Below, one piece after another: positions 9,381 to 17,779 of a DNA stretch of 49,598 bases. The position numbers were made by a program, and so were the translations under genes. Positions within the stretch are counted from its first letter, which is position 1; each line of letters begins with the position of its first letter. Origin of the DNA: Pseudopedobacter sp. (GTDB lineage Bacteria > Bacteroidota > Bacteroidia > Sphingobacteriales > Sphingobacteriaceae); contig JACMOI010000080.1 of NCBI GenBank assembly GCA_014378105.1, positions 1 through 49,598 on the forward strand, written 5' to 3'. The notes under the pieces were generated by a model, which did not search any database, had not been told where the DNA came from, and was given only the letters and a program-made list of their open reading frames with translations.

Positions 9381-10069
9381 TTCGATTTCTTTTTCCCTGC
9401 AATAAAATCTTTTAGATAAAAAGGCTCAAAATACGCTACATCTACAAAATCTTTTTGAAGATATTTTTGATGAGCTATTGCTGATAAATATTTAGCTGAA
9501 TTTTCAAAATCATCAATTAATCTAGCATTCAAATGAGTACTTAGAAAAGATTCACATTTCGTGGCACCATCTCCAAAGAAATAAATTACATGACTATCTA
9601 ACACTTCTTTAAAGCTATTTTCATCAATGATTTCTGCTTTAGTTTCTAAAACAACAGCTGTTTTTGAATTATAAATGGCACAATAAACTTCCATTCTTCG
9701 AGCATCTATCATGGGACAAAACAAAGTATCAGGATTAACTGAGAAATGATTGCTCAAAAACCCTGATGACATCGCTTCTAAAGTGTTTATAGCAATCAAG
9801 GGGATATCTAAGGCATAACACAAACCCTTTGCAGTAGAAACGCCTATTCTCAAGCCTGTATAAGAACCCGGACCCATACTAATTGCAATTGCATTTAAAT
9901 CCGAAAACTGGTAGTTATTTTTCTTCATCAATTCATCAATAAAAAGAGTGATAACTGATGCATGAATATTTCTTTCTGTACGTTCGATAAAATCTAAAAC
10001 AACTCCGTCTTTTGCTAAAGCGACAGAGCAAGTTTGAGTTGCCGTTTCAATTTGTAAAATTAGTGCCAT
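9377..10069 (-). CDS. tsaB: tRNA threonylcarbamoyladenosine biosynthesis protein TsaB
   Basis: Non-catalytic partner of TsaD in the complex that adds threonylcarbamoyl to A37 of ANN-decoding tRNAs. The 230 aa ASKHA-fold protein opens with LILQIETATQTCSVAL and carries ISMGPGSYTGLRIG and STAKGLCYALDIPLIAINTLEAM, the classic TsaB signature, followed by CPMIDARRMEVYCA. It is the last gene of the rpmH-rnpA-yidD-tsaB run, 19 bases after yidD. Confidence 0.95.
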   Translation of the reverse strand: MALILQIETATQTCSVALAKDGVVLDFIERTERNIHASVITLFIDELMKKNNYQFSDLNAIAISMGPGSYTGLRIGVSTAKGLCYALDIPLIAINTLEAMSSGFLSNHFSVNPDTLFCPMIDARRMEVYCAIYNSKTAVVLETKAEIIDENSFKEVLDSHVIYFFGDGATKCESFLSTHLNARLIDDFENSAKYLSAIAHQKYLQKDFVDVAYFEPFYLKDFIAGKKKSN

Positions 10070-10088
10070 TGTACAATTTTAATAAAAA

Positions 10089-10322
10089 TTAAGGAACCGG
10101 ATCATAACCATGTTTATGACTCCATGGATGGCACCTTCCTAATCGTTTTAAAGTAAGAAAACCACCCTTAAAAGGACCATATTTCTTAATAGCCTCGACT
10201 CCGTATTGAGAACAAGTAGGACTAAAACGGCATGATGCACCAGTTAGAGGAGAAATTAAGTATTGATAAGCTTTGATTAAAATCAAAAATAATAATCCTA
10301 TAATATTTTTAATGATTTTCAT
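10089..10322 (-). CDS. yidD: Membrane protein insertion efficiency factor YidD
   Basis: Small protein (77 aa) that assists YidC-dependent membrane insertion. After a hydrophobic or amphipathic N-terminus ([19 protein letters not shown]) comes the invariant core [15 protein letters not shown] and GRCHPW with three conserved cysteines. It overlaps the end of rnpA by 14 bases, the standard arrangement for this pair and suggestive of translational coupling. Confidence 0.95.
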   Translation of the reverse strand: MKIIKNIIGLLFLILIKAYQYLISPLTGASCRFSPTCSQYGVEAIKKYGPFKGGFLTLKRLGRCHPWSHKHGYDPVP

Positions 10323-10713
10323 GCTCTTCCAATTTTTTTAATAATAAACTAAAGGTCGCTAAAAGCTTCTTTTGGATAAAATCAAAATCGTGAATTTGAT
10401 TACCAACATAATTTAAACTCAATAAAATTTTATTGTTTTGTAACTCAGGATAAAGATACTGTCCTTTGCTCAAGCGATAAGCTTCCTTAATTTTTCGTTT
10501 AATAGCGTTTCTGTCAACACTAGACCTAAAGCGTTTTTTTGGAACTGCAGTTAATAACTGAACAGGAAAATCTTGATCCAAACTTGAAGAATGAATCCAA
10601 GTCACTCTAAATGGGTACAATAAAAAAGAAGAACCGCTATTAAAAAGCTTCTTTAGCAACTTTTTACTACATAACCGTTCTTCTTTTTGAAAACTATATA
10701 TTTTGGATGCCAT
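10309..10713 (-). CDS. rnpA: Ribonuclease P protein component
   Basis: Protein subunit of RNase P, which matures the 5' ends of tRNAs with the RNA subunit. 134 aa with the start [17 protein letters not shown] and the basic RNR-type motif in the form [17 protein letters not shown] near residue 80, then [10 protein letters not shown]. It follows rpmH by 63 bases on the same strand, with two overlapping inverted repeats in that gap that end at its start codon. Confidence 0.95.
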   Translation of the reverse strand: MASKIYSFQKEERLCSKKLLKKLFNSGSSFLLYPFRVTWIHSSSLDQDFPVQLLTAVPKKRFRSSVDRNAIKRKIKEAYRLSKGQYLYPELQNNKILLSLNYVGNQIHDFDFIQKKLLATFSLLLKKLEEHENH

Positions 10714-10764
10714 TTACCGAGGGCTTAAACAGATTTAAACGTCGGTAATTATCAAATGATAATT
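10714..10764 (-). promoter_or_regulatory. Two overlapping hairpins in the rpmH-rnpA gap
   Basis: TTACCGA (10714-10720) pairs with TCGGTAA (10742-10748), and AATTATC (10747-10753) pairs with GATAATT (10758-10764). The two stems share bases 10747-10748, so the complete stems exclude each other. The first stem touches the rnpA ATG (10713). This could tune rnpA translation relative to rpmH or mark a processing site. Only the pairing is seen; the role is inference. Confidence 0.45.
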
Positions 10765-10776
10765 AAGCAAACAAAA

Positions 10777-10935
10777 TTATGCTTTGTGACGACGTTCGTC
10801 TGATACTGTTAATCTTTTTCTGCCTTTTGCTCTTCTAGAAGCTAAAACTCTTCTACCATTTGCGGTAGACATTCTTTCTCTGAAACCGTGTTTATTTCTT
10901 CTTTTTCTTTGAGAAGGCTGGAATGTTCTTTTCAT
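10777..10935 (-). CDS. rpmH: 50S ribosomal protein L34
   Basis: A 52-residue, very basic protein of the large ribosomal subunit, read directly from the minus strand. It begins [19 protein letters not shown] and continues [20 protein letters not shown], the universal L34 pattern, ending DERRHKA before TAA (10777-10779). It heads the rpmH-rnpA-yidD run and has a good Bacteroidota promoter 40 bases upstream. Confidence 0.98.
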   Translation of the reverse strand: MKRTFQPSQRKRRNKHGFRERMSTANGRRVLASRRAKGRKRLTVSDERRHKA

Positions 10936-10973
10936 GATGCTGTATTATAAATCTCTGTTTTAAAACAAGAATG

Positions 10974-11005
10974 CAAATATAGGCTTGTTTTTCTTTAATT
11001 GCAAA
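10974..11005 (-). promoter_or_regulatory. rpmH operon promoter
   Basis: On the minus strand TTTG (11005-11002), 20 bases, then TATATTTG (10981-10974). This is the best complete -33/-7 match in the window. The predicted leader to ATG 10935 is about 32 bases. Confidence 0.7.
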
Positions 11006-11018
11006 AATGAATCGAAAT

Positions 11019-11435
11019 TTATTTGGACTTTAATAAATCTCTTATTTCCGACAATAGCGTTTCTTCATTACTAGGTGCAGGAGGTACCGAAGGTGCTTCT
11101 TCTTCTTTGCGTTTCATTTTATTTACAAACTTCACCAACAAAAACATAAAAAAAGCTACAATTATAAATTCTAAAGTTACAGTTAAGAACTCGCCATATT
11201 TTATTGCAACTTCGCCTAATTTTCCAGTTCCATCGGCTGCAATTTCAGCTGGTTTTAGTACATATCGCCAGTCAGAAAAATCTTTCCCCTTAATCATCCC
11301 CACCAAAGGCATTACCATGCCATTAATAAATGATGATGTTACTTTTATAAAGGCAGCACCCATTACAAAACCTATCGCAATATCGACAAGGTTACCTTTT
11401 ACTGTAAAATCTTTAAATTCTTTAACAAATCCCAT
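11019..11435 (-). CDS. mscL: Large-conductance mechanosensitive channel MscL
   Basis: Inner-membrane pentameric channel that opens under membrane tension to release solutes during hypo-osmotic shock. 138 aa with the N-terminal amphipathic FVKEFKDFTVKGN, TM1 (VDIAIGFVMGAAFIKVTSSF), a periplasmic loop, TM2 (FLTVTLEFIIVAFFMFLLV) and a cytoplasmic helix NEETLLSEIRDLL. All elements are in the usual order and length. It ends 14 bases from the rpmH promoter, with no obvious terminator between. Confidence 0.96.
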   Translation of the reverse strand: MGFVKEFKDFTVKGNLVDIAIGFVMGAAFIKVTSSFINGMVMPLVGMIKGKDFSDWRYVLKPAEIAADGTGKLGEVAIKYGEFLTVTLEFIIVAFFMFLLVKFVNKMKRKEEEAPSVPPAPSNEETLLSEIRDLLKSK

Positions 11436-11544
11436 ATTTAAATTTTATTGATGAAAAACTAAATTAAATAAATGAAAACTAATTGGACTATTTTATTTCT
11501 TAATAAAGGCTCAAAAATTCATACGACATTTTAATTCCTTTGAT

Positions 11545-11552
11545 TAACTTTG
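11545..11552 (+). promoter_or_regulatory. Bacteroidota -7 box for rpoN
   Basis: TAACTTTG matches TAnnTTTG exactly. It lies inside the reading frame upstream of ATG 11570, so translation must begin at 11570 or later if this box is used. Confidence 0.5.
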
Positions 11553-11569
11553 GAGATACTTCAATATTT

Positions 11570-13039
11570 ATGCTTAAACAAAATCTTCAACAAAAGCTTC
11601 TACAAAAATTATCACCACAGCAGATACAATTCATCAAATTGCTTCAAGTTCCTACGGTGTCTTTAGATAGCAGAATTAAGGAAGAGCTGGAAGAAAATCC
11701 TGCGCTAGAAGATACCAGTTTAGCAGACATGAATGAACCTGTAGAAGAGTATCCGGATAAAGATCCTGATGATTTTAAAGGTGAAGAAAGTGAAGAAAAT
11801 TTTGATGAATTTAATGTAGATGATTACCTGCAAGATGATAACATCAATGACTACGGTAGCAAATACGACAACAATGACGACGATGAAGATAAAAAAGAAC
11901 TCCCAATTGCTGTTAGTAACACCTTCTTTGAAAATCTGCAGGCTCAACTAGATTTAGTGCCTTTAGATGATAAAGAGTACCTGATTGCCCAGCAAATAAT
12001 TGGCAGTTTAGATGATGATGGATATTTGAGAAGACCTCTACCCTCTTTAATTGATGATTTAGCTTTCTCGCAAAATGTTCTTGCAGAAGACGAAGAAGTT
12101 GAAGATTTATTAAAAGTTATACAAACTTTTGATCCTTCGGGTATTGGTGCGAGAGATTTACAAGAATGTCTACTTATCCAACTCAGAAAAAAAGATCAAA
12201 GTAATATCCTGATTGAAAAGGCTATACAAATTGTTGAAGATTATTTAGAAGAGTTTACCAAAAAGCATTATGATAAGCTGGAAAAGAGTTTGAATATTGA
12301 TTCAGACGAATTGAAAGATATTGTTGGAGAAATTTTAAAATTAAACCCAAAACCTGGCGATTCGGGTGCATCTAATTTAAAACAGATGCAAGTTATTCCT
12401 GATTTTCATATCGTGAAGAATGATGGTGTTTTAATTTTAACATTAAACTCTAAAAATGCGCCAGAACTTAGGGTGAGTAAATCTTACCAAGAAATGTTCG
12501 ATCATTATGATAAAACGTCTGAAAAAGACAAAAAATTAAAAGAAGCAGTTCAGTTTGTGAAACAAAAGCTTGATTCGGCAAAATGGTTTATTGATGCCAT
12601 TAAACAACGTCAACAAACGTTGTTGAAAACCATGAATGCGATTATGAACTATCAATATAATTTTTTCTTGTTTGATGGTGATGAACGTCATTTAAAACCC
12701 ATGATTTTAAAAGATATCGCCGATAGAATTGGTATGGATATCTCCACAGTTTCTAGGGTAGCCAATTCAAAATATGTACAAACAGAGTTTGGAACTTACC
12801 TTCTGAAATCATTCTTTTCTGAAGCGATACAAACCGAAAGTGGTGAAGAAGTTTCTAATAAAGAGGTGAAGAAAATTTTGGAAGAATGTATTGGTAGAGA
12901 AGATAAATCTAAGCCTTTGGCTGATGAAAAATTAACTGAAATACTAAAAGACAAAGGTTACAATATTGCCAGAAGAACTGTTGCTAAGTACCGAGAACAA
13001 ATGGGGATTCCTGTGGCAAGGTTAAGAAAAGAGCTTTAG
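11570..13039 (+). CDS. rpoN: RNA polymerase sigma-54 factor RpoN
   Basis: Alternative sigma factor recognising -24/-12 promoters and needing AAA+ activators. 489 aa. Region I opens with MLKQNLQQKLLQKLSPQQIQ; an acidic region II (residues about 50-110, rich in D/E) follows. The core-binding domain has DLQECLLIQL and PKPGD, and the C-terminal RpoN box reads ARRTVAKYRE. The start is at 11570, because the ten codons before it overlap the promoter box and homologues begin MLKQ. It stands alone between the divergent mscL and the convergent PorP/SprF gene. Confidence 0.96.
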   Translation: MLKQNLQQKLLQKLSPQQIQFIKLLQVPTVSLDSRIKEELEENPALEDTSLADMNEPVEEYPDKDPDDFKGEESEENFDEFNVDDYLQDDNINDYGSKYDNNDDDEDKKELPIAVSNTFFENLQAQLDLVPLDDKEYLIAQQIIGSLDDDGYLRRPLPSLIDDLAFSQNVLAEDEEVEDLLKVIQTFDPSGIGARDLQECLLIQLRKKDQSNILIEKAIQIVEDYLEEFTKKHYDKLEKSLNIDSDELKDIVGEILKLNPKPGDSGASNLKQMQVIPDFHIVKNDGVLILTLNSKNAPELRVSKSYQEMFDHYDKTSEKDKKLKEAVQFVKQKLDSAKWFIDAIKQRQQTLLKTMNAIMNYQYNFFLFDGDERHLKPMILKDIADRIGMDISTVSRVANSKYVQTEFGTYLLKSFFSEAIQTESGEEVSNKEVKKILEECIGREDKSKPLADEKLTEILKDKGYNIARRTVAKYREQMGIPVARLRKEL

Positions 13040-13138
13040 ATTAATCCCTAAAGTGAGTTTTTATATTTAAAAACCTTCTTAATGTTAAGAATACAAAAAA
13101 ATATGGAAATTATTTTAAGTTGCAGCAAAGGATAATTC

Positions 13139-14152
13139 TTACCAAAGTTTTTGTGGACAGGTAACTTTATAATGATTATTTAACATTAATCCTAAAACGA
13201 TTTCATGCGTTCCTCTTGATACTGTATTTAATGCGGACGTTGTAAAATCATACGAATAACTTACGTTGAATAATGAGCCTACATTGAAACCCAATAATCC
13301 AGAAAAAGAATCGTCTTTTCTATAAGCCCCACCCACCCAAATTTTATCTCTAAAAGCTATTTTGGTATTAAAATCTATCCCTAAAGGTGCTGGCTTAACG
13401 TACTTTACCATCACCGAGGGAATCACGGTGATATCATCATTTAACCAAAACCTGTATCCTGTGGTTACAAAAGCATGAGGAACAGTTTTACCAGAATTAT
13501 AGCTAGAATTATCTGAAAAAGATAAAGTTTGAGGCAACAACTGTTGAACCGACGCTCCAAAGAAAAACTCAGCAGAATACAACCAAACACCAATATTAAT
13601 ATCTGGCTTTAAACGATTAATCGTCCCACTGTTAGCGATTGCAGGATCAATGGGGTTTTCTAAAGTTAAATCTGCGGTATTTAAACTCACTTTTGATATC
13701 CCTGCTCCAACACCCAGTGCTAAGTTTAAACGTGGCGCTAAACCTAAATGATAGGCGTAGGTGATATCGAAAGTAGTATTACTCAACGGACCTGTTTTAT
13801 CAACTACGGCAACAATTCCTATTCCATGATGAGGATCAGAAGCTTGATAATCACTTTTATAACTTTTACCTAAAGGATTTTCTCCCACCATACCGAAAGA
13901 GGTTGCGCTACCCCAATCGTTACTTTTACCCAATGGCATATGTGCAGTTAAATAAGAAGTAACGGGAGCATTTTGTAAACCTGTCCACTGCTGCCGATAA
14001 CCTGCCTTTACGTCTATATAGTTCTCAATACCCGTAATTGCAGGGTTGATGATATAATTATTTAAAATATATTGAGTATACTGAGGCTTTTGTTGAGCAA
14101 CCGTAATTTTGCAAATACCAATCAGAATAATAAAAATTTTGAAAAATCTCAT
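13139..14152 (-). CDS. PorP/SprF family type IX secretion membrane protein
   Basis: Outer-membrane barrel of the PorP/SprF family; in Flavobacterium johnsoniae, SprF is needed to secrete the giant adhesin SprB. 337 aa with a signal peptide (ending VAQQ). The family opening PQYTQYILNNYIINPAITG is followed by GYRQQWTGLQNAP, then regular strands. It overlaps the stop of the large PKD protein upstream by four bases (14149-14152), so the two are translationally coupled. Such pairing usually means this protein docks or exports that partner. Confidence 0.93.
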   Translation of the reverse strand: MRFFKIFIILIGICKITVAQQKPQYTQYILNNYIINPAITGIENYIDVKAGYRQQWTGLQNAPVTSYLTAHMPLGKSNDWGSATSFGMVGENPLGKSYKSDYQASDPHHGIGIVAVVDKTGPLSNTTFDITYAYHLGLAPRLNLALGVGAGISKVSLNTADLTLENPIDPAIANSGTINRLKPDINIGVWLYSAEFFFGASVQQLLPQTLSFSDNSSYNSGKTVPHAFVTTGYRFWLNDDITVIPSVMVKYVKPAPLGIDFNTKIAFRDKIWVGGAYRKDDSFSGLLGFNVGSLFNVSYSYDFTTSALNTVSRGTHEIVLGLMLNNHYKVTCPQKLW

Positions 14153-17100
14153 CTAATCACCGTAACAGAACCCGTGAATGGTTTATCCCCATTCTTTGGA
14201 TCAATAATATAATAATAAACGCCAACGGGTACCTCTTTACCCTTCGTTTTTCCATCCCAAGGGACATCATAGCCTGTTGAGTTAAATACGGGATTGCCAA
14301 ATCTGTTAAATATGGTAATTTTTGCATTAACATAAGTTTCTAAATATTTTATATTCCAAGTATCGTTAACACCATCGTTGTTAGGTGTAAAAGTATTTGG
14401 AATTTCAGGTAATCCGGCAACAATAACGTTAACTTGAGCTGTTTCTATACAACCATCTGAAGATGTTACAGTTAAATTATAGGTGGTTGTTTCTTTTGGA
14501 GAAGCAATTGGATTTAGTATTTTATCGTTACTCAAACCTGAAGAAGGTTGCCACTGATAACTTAAGCCTTCGCCTTTGGCGCTTGCTTTAAGGATGGTTT
14601 GCCCACCTAATAAAATTACTGCATCGGCGGCTCCAATAGAAATTATTGGAACGGGAAAAACTGTGATATTTTGCTTTTTTGTATCAGTGCAACCGTTAGT
14701 CGCTGTAAAAGTATAGGTAATTTCAGAGGTTCCCAATCCTGTGTCTATAGGGTTAAAATAGCCATCGGGTGAAACCCCCTTGCCAGTAAAAACTCCCGAT
14801 CCTTTAATTCCGCTAAGCTCTGTGGCTTCCTTAATTTTGAATGGATTAATATTCAAACACGTACTTGGTATAGGATCAAACCTAACATCAGGACTGCCTT
14901 TTATTTTAATGTCAAGAGGATAATCTTTAAAGCAAATAGCGCCAGAATAAGCCCTTAAACGTACTTTATAAGTCAAATCATCTTTAGAAGCTGGATATTT
15001 GAATTGATAAATAGCATTGGGCTTAGGATTTATTATGGTAGTTACACTATCCGTTAATGAGCCCGTATAATTGTAAATCCACTCTAATTTGGTGATTTTG
15101 CCAGGATTAACTTTTGATAAATCTTGAAATTGAACGGGTTGATTGCTACATAGTTTTTTAATATTAATGACATTAAAATCAGCTTTAGGCTGACTTCCAC
15201 TTATGGTAATTTGTTTTGGAAAAACTGTTTTACATCCATTAAATGAAACTGCAATTAATTTCACCGTATAAATATTTGGCGAGGCATATTGATGTAAAAC
15301 TTCTGGACTAGAACTGGCAGCGCTTATAGGAGTTCCATCACCAAAATCCCATTGATAGGTATTTACATCTAATGAAGTAGTGATAGCTACAAATTTTACT
15401 TGATCAGAAAAACAGGCTGCTGGATCAGCAAAATCTATCACAGGCGAACCATAAATAGTTTTCGATTTGCTGATTATTGATTCGCACCCTGCTTCTGTCG
15501 ATATTTTCATTGTAATTACATAATTACCAGGTTTTTGATAAATATGAATAGGATTTTTTATATCAGAAGTGGTGCTATCACCAAAATCCCATAAATAAGA
15601 AGTGACTCTGTTTCCATTTTGGGCAGAATTATCTGTAAATTGAATATTTTGTTGAACGCATGAAACATTTTCTATTGAGAAACTAGCAACTGGTTGGGCG
15701 AAAATTTCTATGGGTAAAGAAAAAACATTCGAAACACAAGCAACATCGTTTTTAACATATAATGAGACCTGTTTAATGCCCGTAGTGGTGAAAACATGAT
15801 TAGGATTTTTTTCTGTTGATTGGGGTGTTCCATCACCAAAATCCCAAAAGTAATTTAAAATATCAGCTGACGGATTTTTTAGAGTATAAGCGACTGATGT
15901 ATTGATACAACCTTTTTCATTGGGATTAAATTCTGTTAATGGTGGTGGATCATAGATTATAAAATCAAAATTTAGAGTGACATCACCAGATGGGCAACCA
16001 CCTGCAGATGCTGGCTGCGTGGCAACTATCGTTATCTTCTTTTTGCCAGTTGTGGTATAAATTTTACTCACTGGCAGTCGATACTCAAATAATAATTTTC
16101 CATTTATAGGAATTGGTTTGGCTACTAAATTTCGTCCTACTTGTGTAAATGTAGGATCACCAGCTTCTAAAGTCCAAACTAATTTAGTGGCCATATAAGG
16201 TAAAACCAATTTGAAATCAAATTTCTCATCTGTACAAGCATTTGGAATAGCTTCATTTGTGCCTGGTCTTACCGCATTAACAAAAGTAGAAGCTGCTAAA
16301 TTAGTACCTGCAGAGTATGCATAAGATTCGAAATCACCAAAACCATAGGCCATGGCATTAAAGCCAACATCAGCAGTTAAGTTAAAGTTAGTCCCCCCAA
16401 TGAGCGTTAAATTAATTTGGGCATATGAATAGAGATTATTCCCTGGTACTTGACTAAATCTGGCACTAAAATCTGTCCCATTAATTTTAAATGACTTAAC
16501 TCCAGTTGTTGGAATCATCACGTTTATAAATTGCTCGGTAATGGCCAATTTGGTAGATGAATACATCGTTACGTCCTTGATGCTGTACTCCAACGGATTT
16601 AGAATCACCATATCTGGATCACTAGGAATCTTGGTTCTTCCGTAGTTTCTAGAATCTGCACAGTATTCTGTTAAAGCATATTCAGCAACCATTACTGGTT
16701 GATCAGCAGTAATTAAACCTACATCGGTGAGTGGTTTTGTTTCATAAAACTCACCTGCATTTAATGAAACATTTGAACCTGCTATACTAACAGTGGTGTT
16801 ATTTACTGACGCTAAAATTCTAAAAATAGCACCTGTATTTCTTTCAGAAAATGGGATTAAAGGAAATTTTTGCCCCCAGCTTTCTAAGGGATACAGCTGC
16901 TGAAATAAGGGATCATAAGATGGATTAAGAGCGGTATTAGTGTTGCTTCCGGAAGGGAAACAGCCAGGCGCTAAGATAGCTAAGGCAGAACTTCCAGAAA
17001 ATGTCGCAAACCGCTTACAACTTGAGGTACTGGCATCAACTTCTATAAGAGTCCCACTAATATCTTGGTCATTTTGATATTGATAAACATCACCTACATT

Positions 17101-17676
17101 AGCTAATGTAACCGTTAATGGAGTTGGTTGCACTACGCCATTGAGTCTTAGGGTAATATTCAATTTTGTATTGGGCTCCACACAAACAACTTCGAACTGA
17201 GATTTCGAACCTCCTGTGTTGTACTGTTGACTATAAGCGATTGTGTAATATTTTTGCCCTAAAGCTTCCACTGGTAACACTAAAGTAGCTGCTGATCTTG
17301 CCCCTGCAAAAACATGGGCATAAACGACAGCCTTTGGCTGACCAGCATCGATTAAAACTCGTATTCCTTGATTGATATAAGTACCCATAGTGGGTAAATA
17401 AGAAGCATTCCTATCAACCTTAACCTCGGTTACCGTATTCGCTGTAACGTTGAAGCGTACAGAATAATTAGTCCCACAAGTCACTACCCCACTTGTATTA
17501 TATTTAGAAGTTATAAAAACTGATAGAGATGCTAATTGTGGATTATTAATATTCCCCGCAGGAATATGAGATGCAAAACAAACCCAAAACTCAGTCCCTT
17601 CATTAGAAATATTTTGTGCAAATATTTTTAATGAGCAAATAAATAAAAGGGATAAGCTTGTAAAAAATAATTTCAT
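14149..17676 (-). CDS. Giant PKD surface protein, T9SS type B sorted (smaller paralogue)
   Basis: 1175 aa secreted protein. Signal peptide 1-20; an IgGFc-binding-like N-terminal half (about 24-470, starting EGTEFWVCFASHIP); PKD-type domains from about 575 onward with NYFWDFGDGTP, SYLWDFGDST and TYQWDFGDGTP. Further Ig-like blocks follow, then a type B type IX sorting domain in the last 85 residues (IPNTFTPNNDGVNDTW, WDGK, GVYYYII). It is predicted to be exported through the type IX system to the cell surface or medium, where such proteins often act in adhesion or gliding. It lies about 100 bases after its larger paralogue. Confidence 0.92.
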   Translation of the reverse strand: MKLFFTSLSLLFICSLKIFAQNISNEGTEFWVCFASHIPAGNINNPQLASLSVFITSKYNTSGVVTCGTNYSVRFNVTANTVTEVKVDRNASYLPTMGTYINQGIRVLIDAGQPKAVVYAHVFAGARSAATLVLPVEALGQKYYTIAYSQQYNTGGSKSQFEVVCVEPNTKLNITLRLNGVVQPTPLTVTLANVGDVYQYQNDQDISGTLIEVDASTSSCKRFATFSGSSALAILAPGCFPSGSNTNTALNPSYDPLFQQLYPLESWGQKFPLIPFSERNTGAIFRILASVNNTTVSIAGSNVSLNAGEFYETKPLTDVGLITADQPVMVAEYALTEYCADSRNYGRTKIPSDPDMVILNPLEYSIKDVTMYSSTKLAITEQFINVMIPTTGVKSFKINGTDFSARFSQVPGNNLYSYAQINLTLIGGTNFNLTADVGFNAMAYGFGDFESYAYSAGTNLAASTFVNAVRPGTNEAIPNACTDEKFDFKLVLPYMATKLVWTLEAGDPTFTQVGRNLVAKPIPINGKLLFEYRLPVSKIYTTTGKKKITIVATQPASAGGCPSGDVTLNFDFIIYDPPPLTEFNPNEKGCINTSVAYTLKNPSADILNYFWDFGDGTPQSTEKNPNHVFTTTGIKQVSLYVKNDVACVSNVFSLPIEIFAQPVASFSIENVSCVQQNIQFTDNSAQNGNRVTSYLWDFGDSTTSDIKNPIHIYQKPGNYVITMKISTEAGCESIISKSKTIYGSPVIDFADPAACFSDQVKFVAITTSLDVNTYQWDFGDGTPISAASSSPEVLHQYASPNIYTVKLIAVSFNGCKTVFPKQITISGSQPKADFNVINIKKLCSNQPVQFQDLSKVNPGKITKLEWIYNYTGSLTDSVTTIINPKPNAIYQFKYPASKDDLTYKVRLRAYSGAICFKDYPLDIKIKGSPDVRFDPIPSTCLNINPFKIKEATELSGIKGSGVFTGKGVSPDGYFNPIDTGLGTSEITYTFTATNGCTDTKKQNITVFPVPIISIGAADAVILLGGQTILKASAKGEGLSYQWQPSSGLSNDKILNPIASPKETTTYNLTVTSSDGCIETAQVNVIVAGLPEIPNTFTPNNDGVNDTWNIKYLETYVNAKITIFNRFGNPVFNSTGYDVPWDGKTKGKEVPVGVYYYIIDPKNGDKPFTGSVTVIR

Positions 17677-17779
17677 CTAAAATTTTAGCGCTGAGCAGTT
17701 TAATTAAAAATAAACCTAGTAATCACTTTAAAATTATCTTAAAACTATTATCATATACTCTAAAACAATGATTTTAGTT

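Noticed and set aside
11023-11451. 142-codon plus-strand frame opposite mscL
   Set aside because: Antisense shadow of a clear mscL gene; the translation is low-complexity without known motifs.
13076-13091. Small palindrome TTCTTAA-TG-TTAAGAA after rpoN as a terminator
   Set aside because: Weak AT-only stem without a T-run on either strand.
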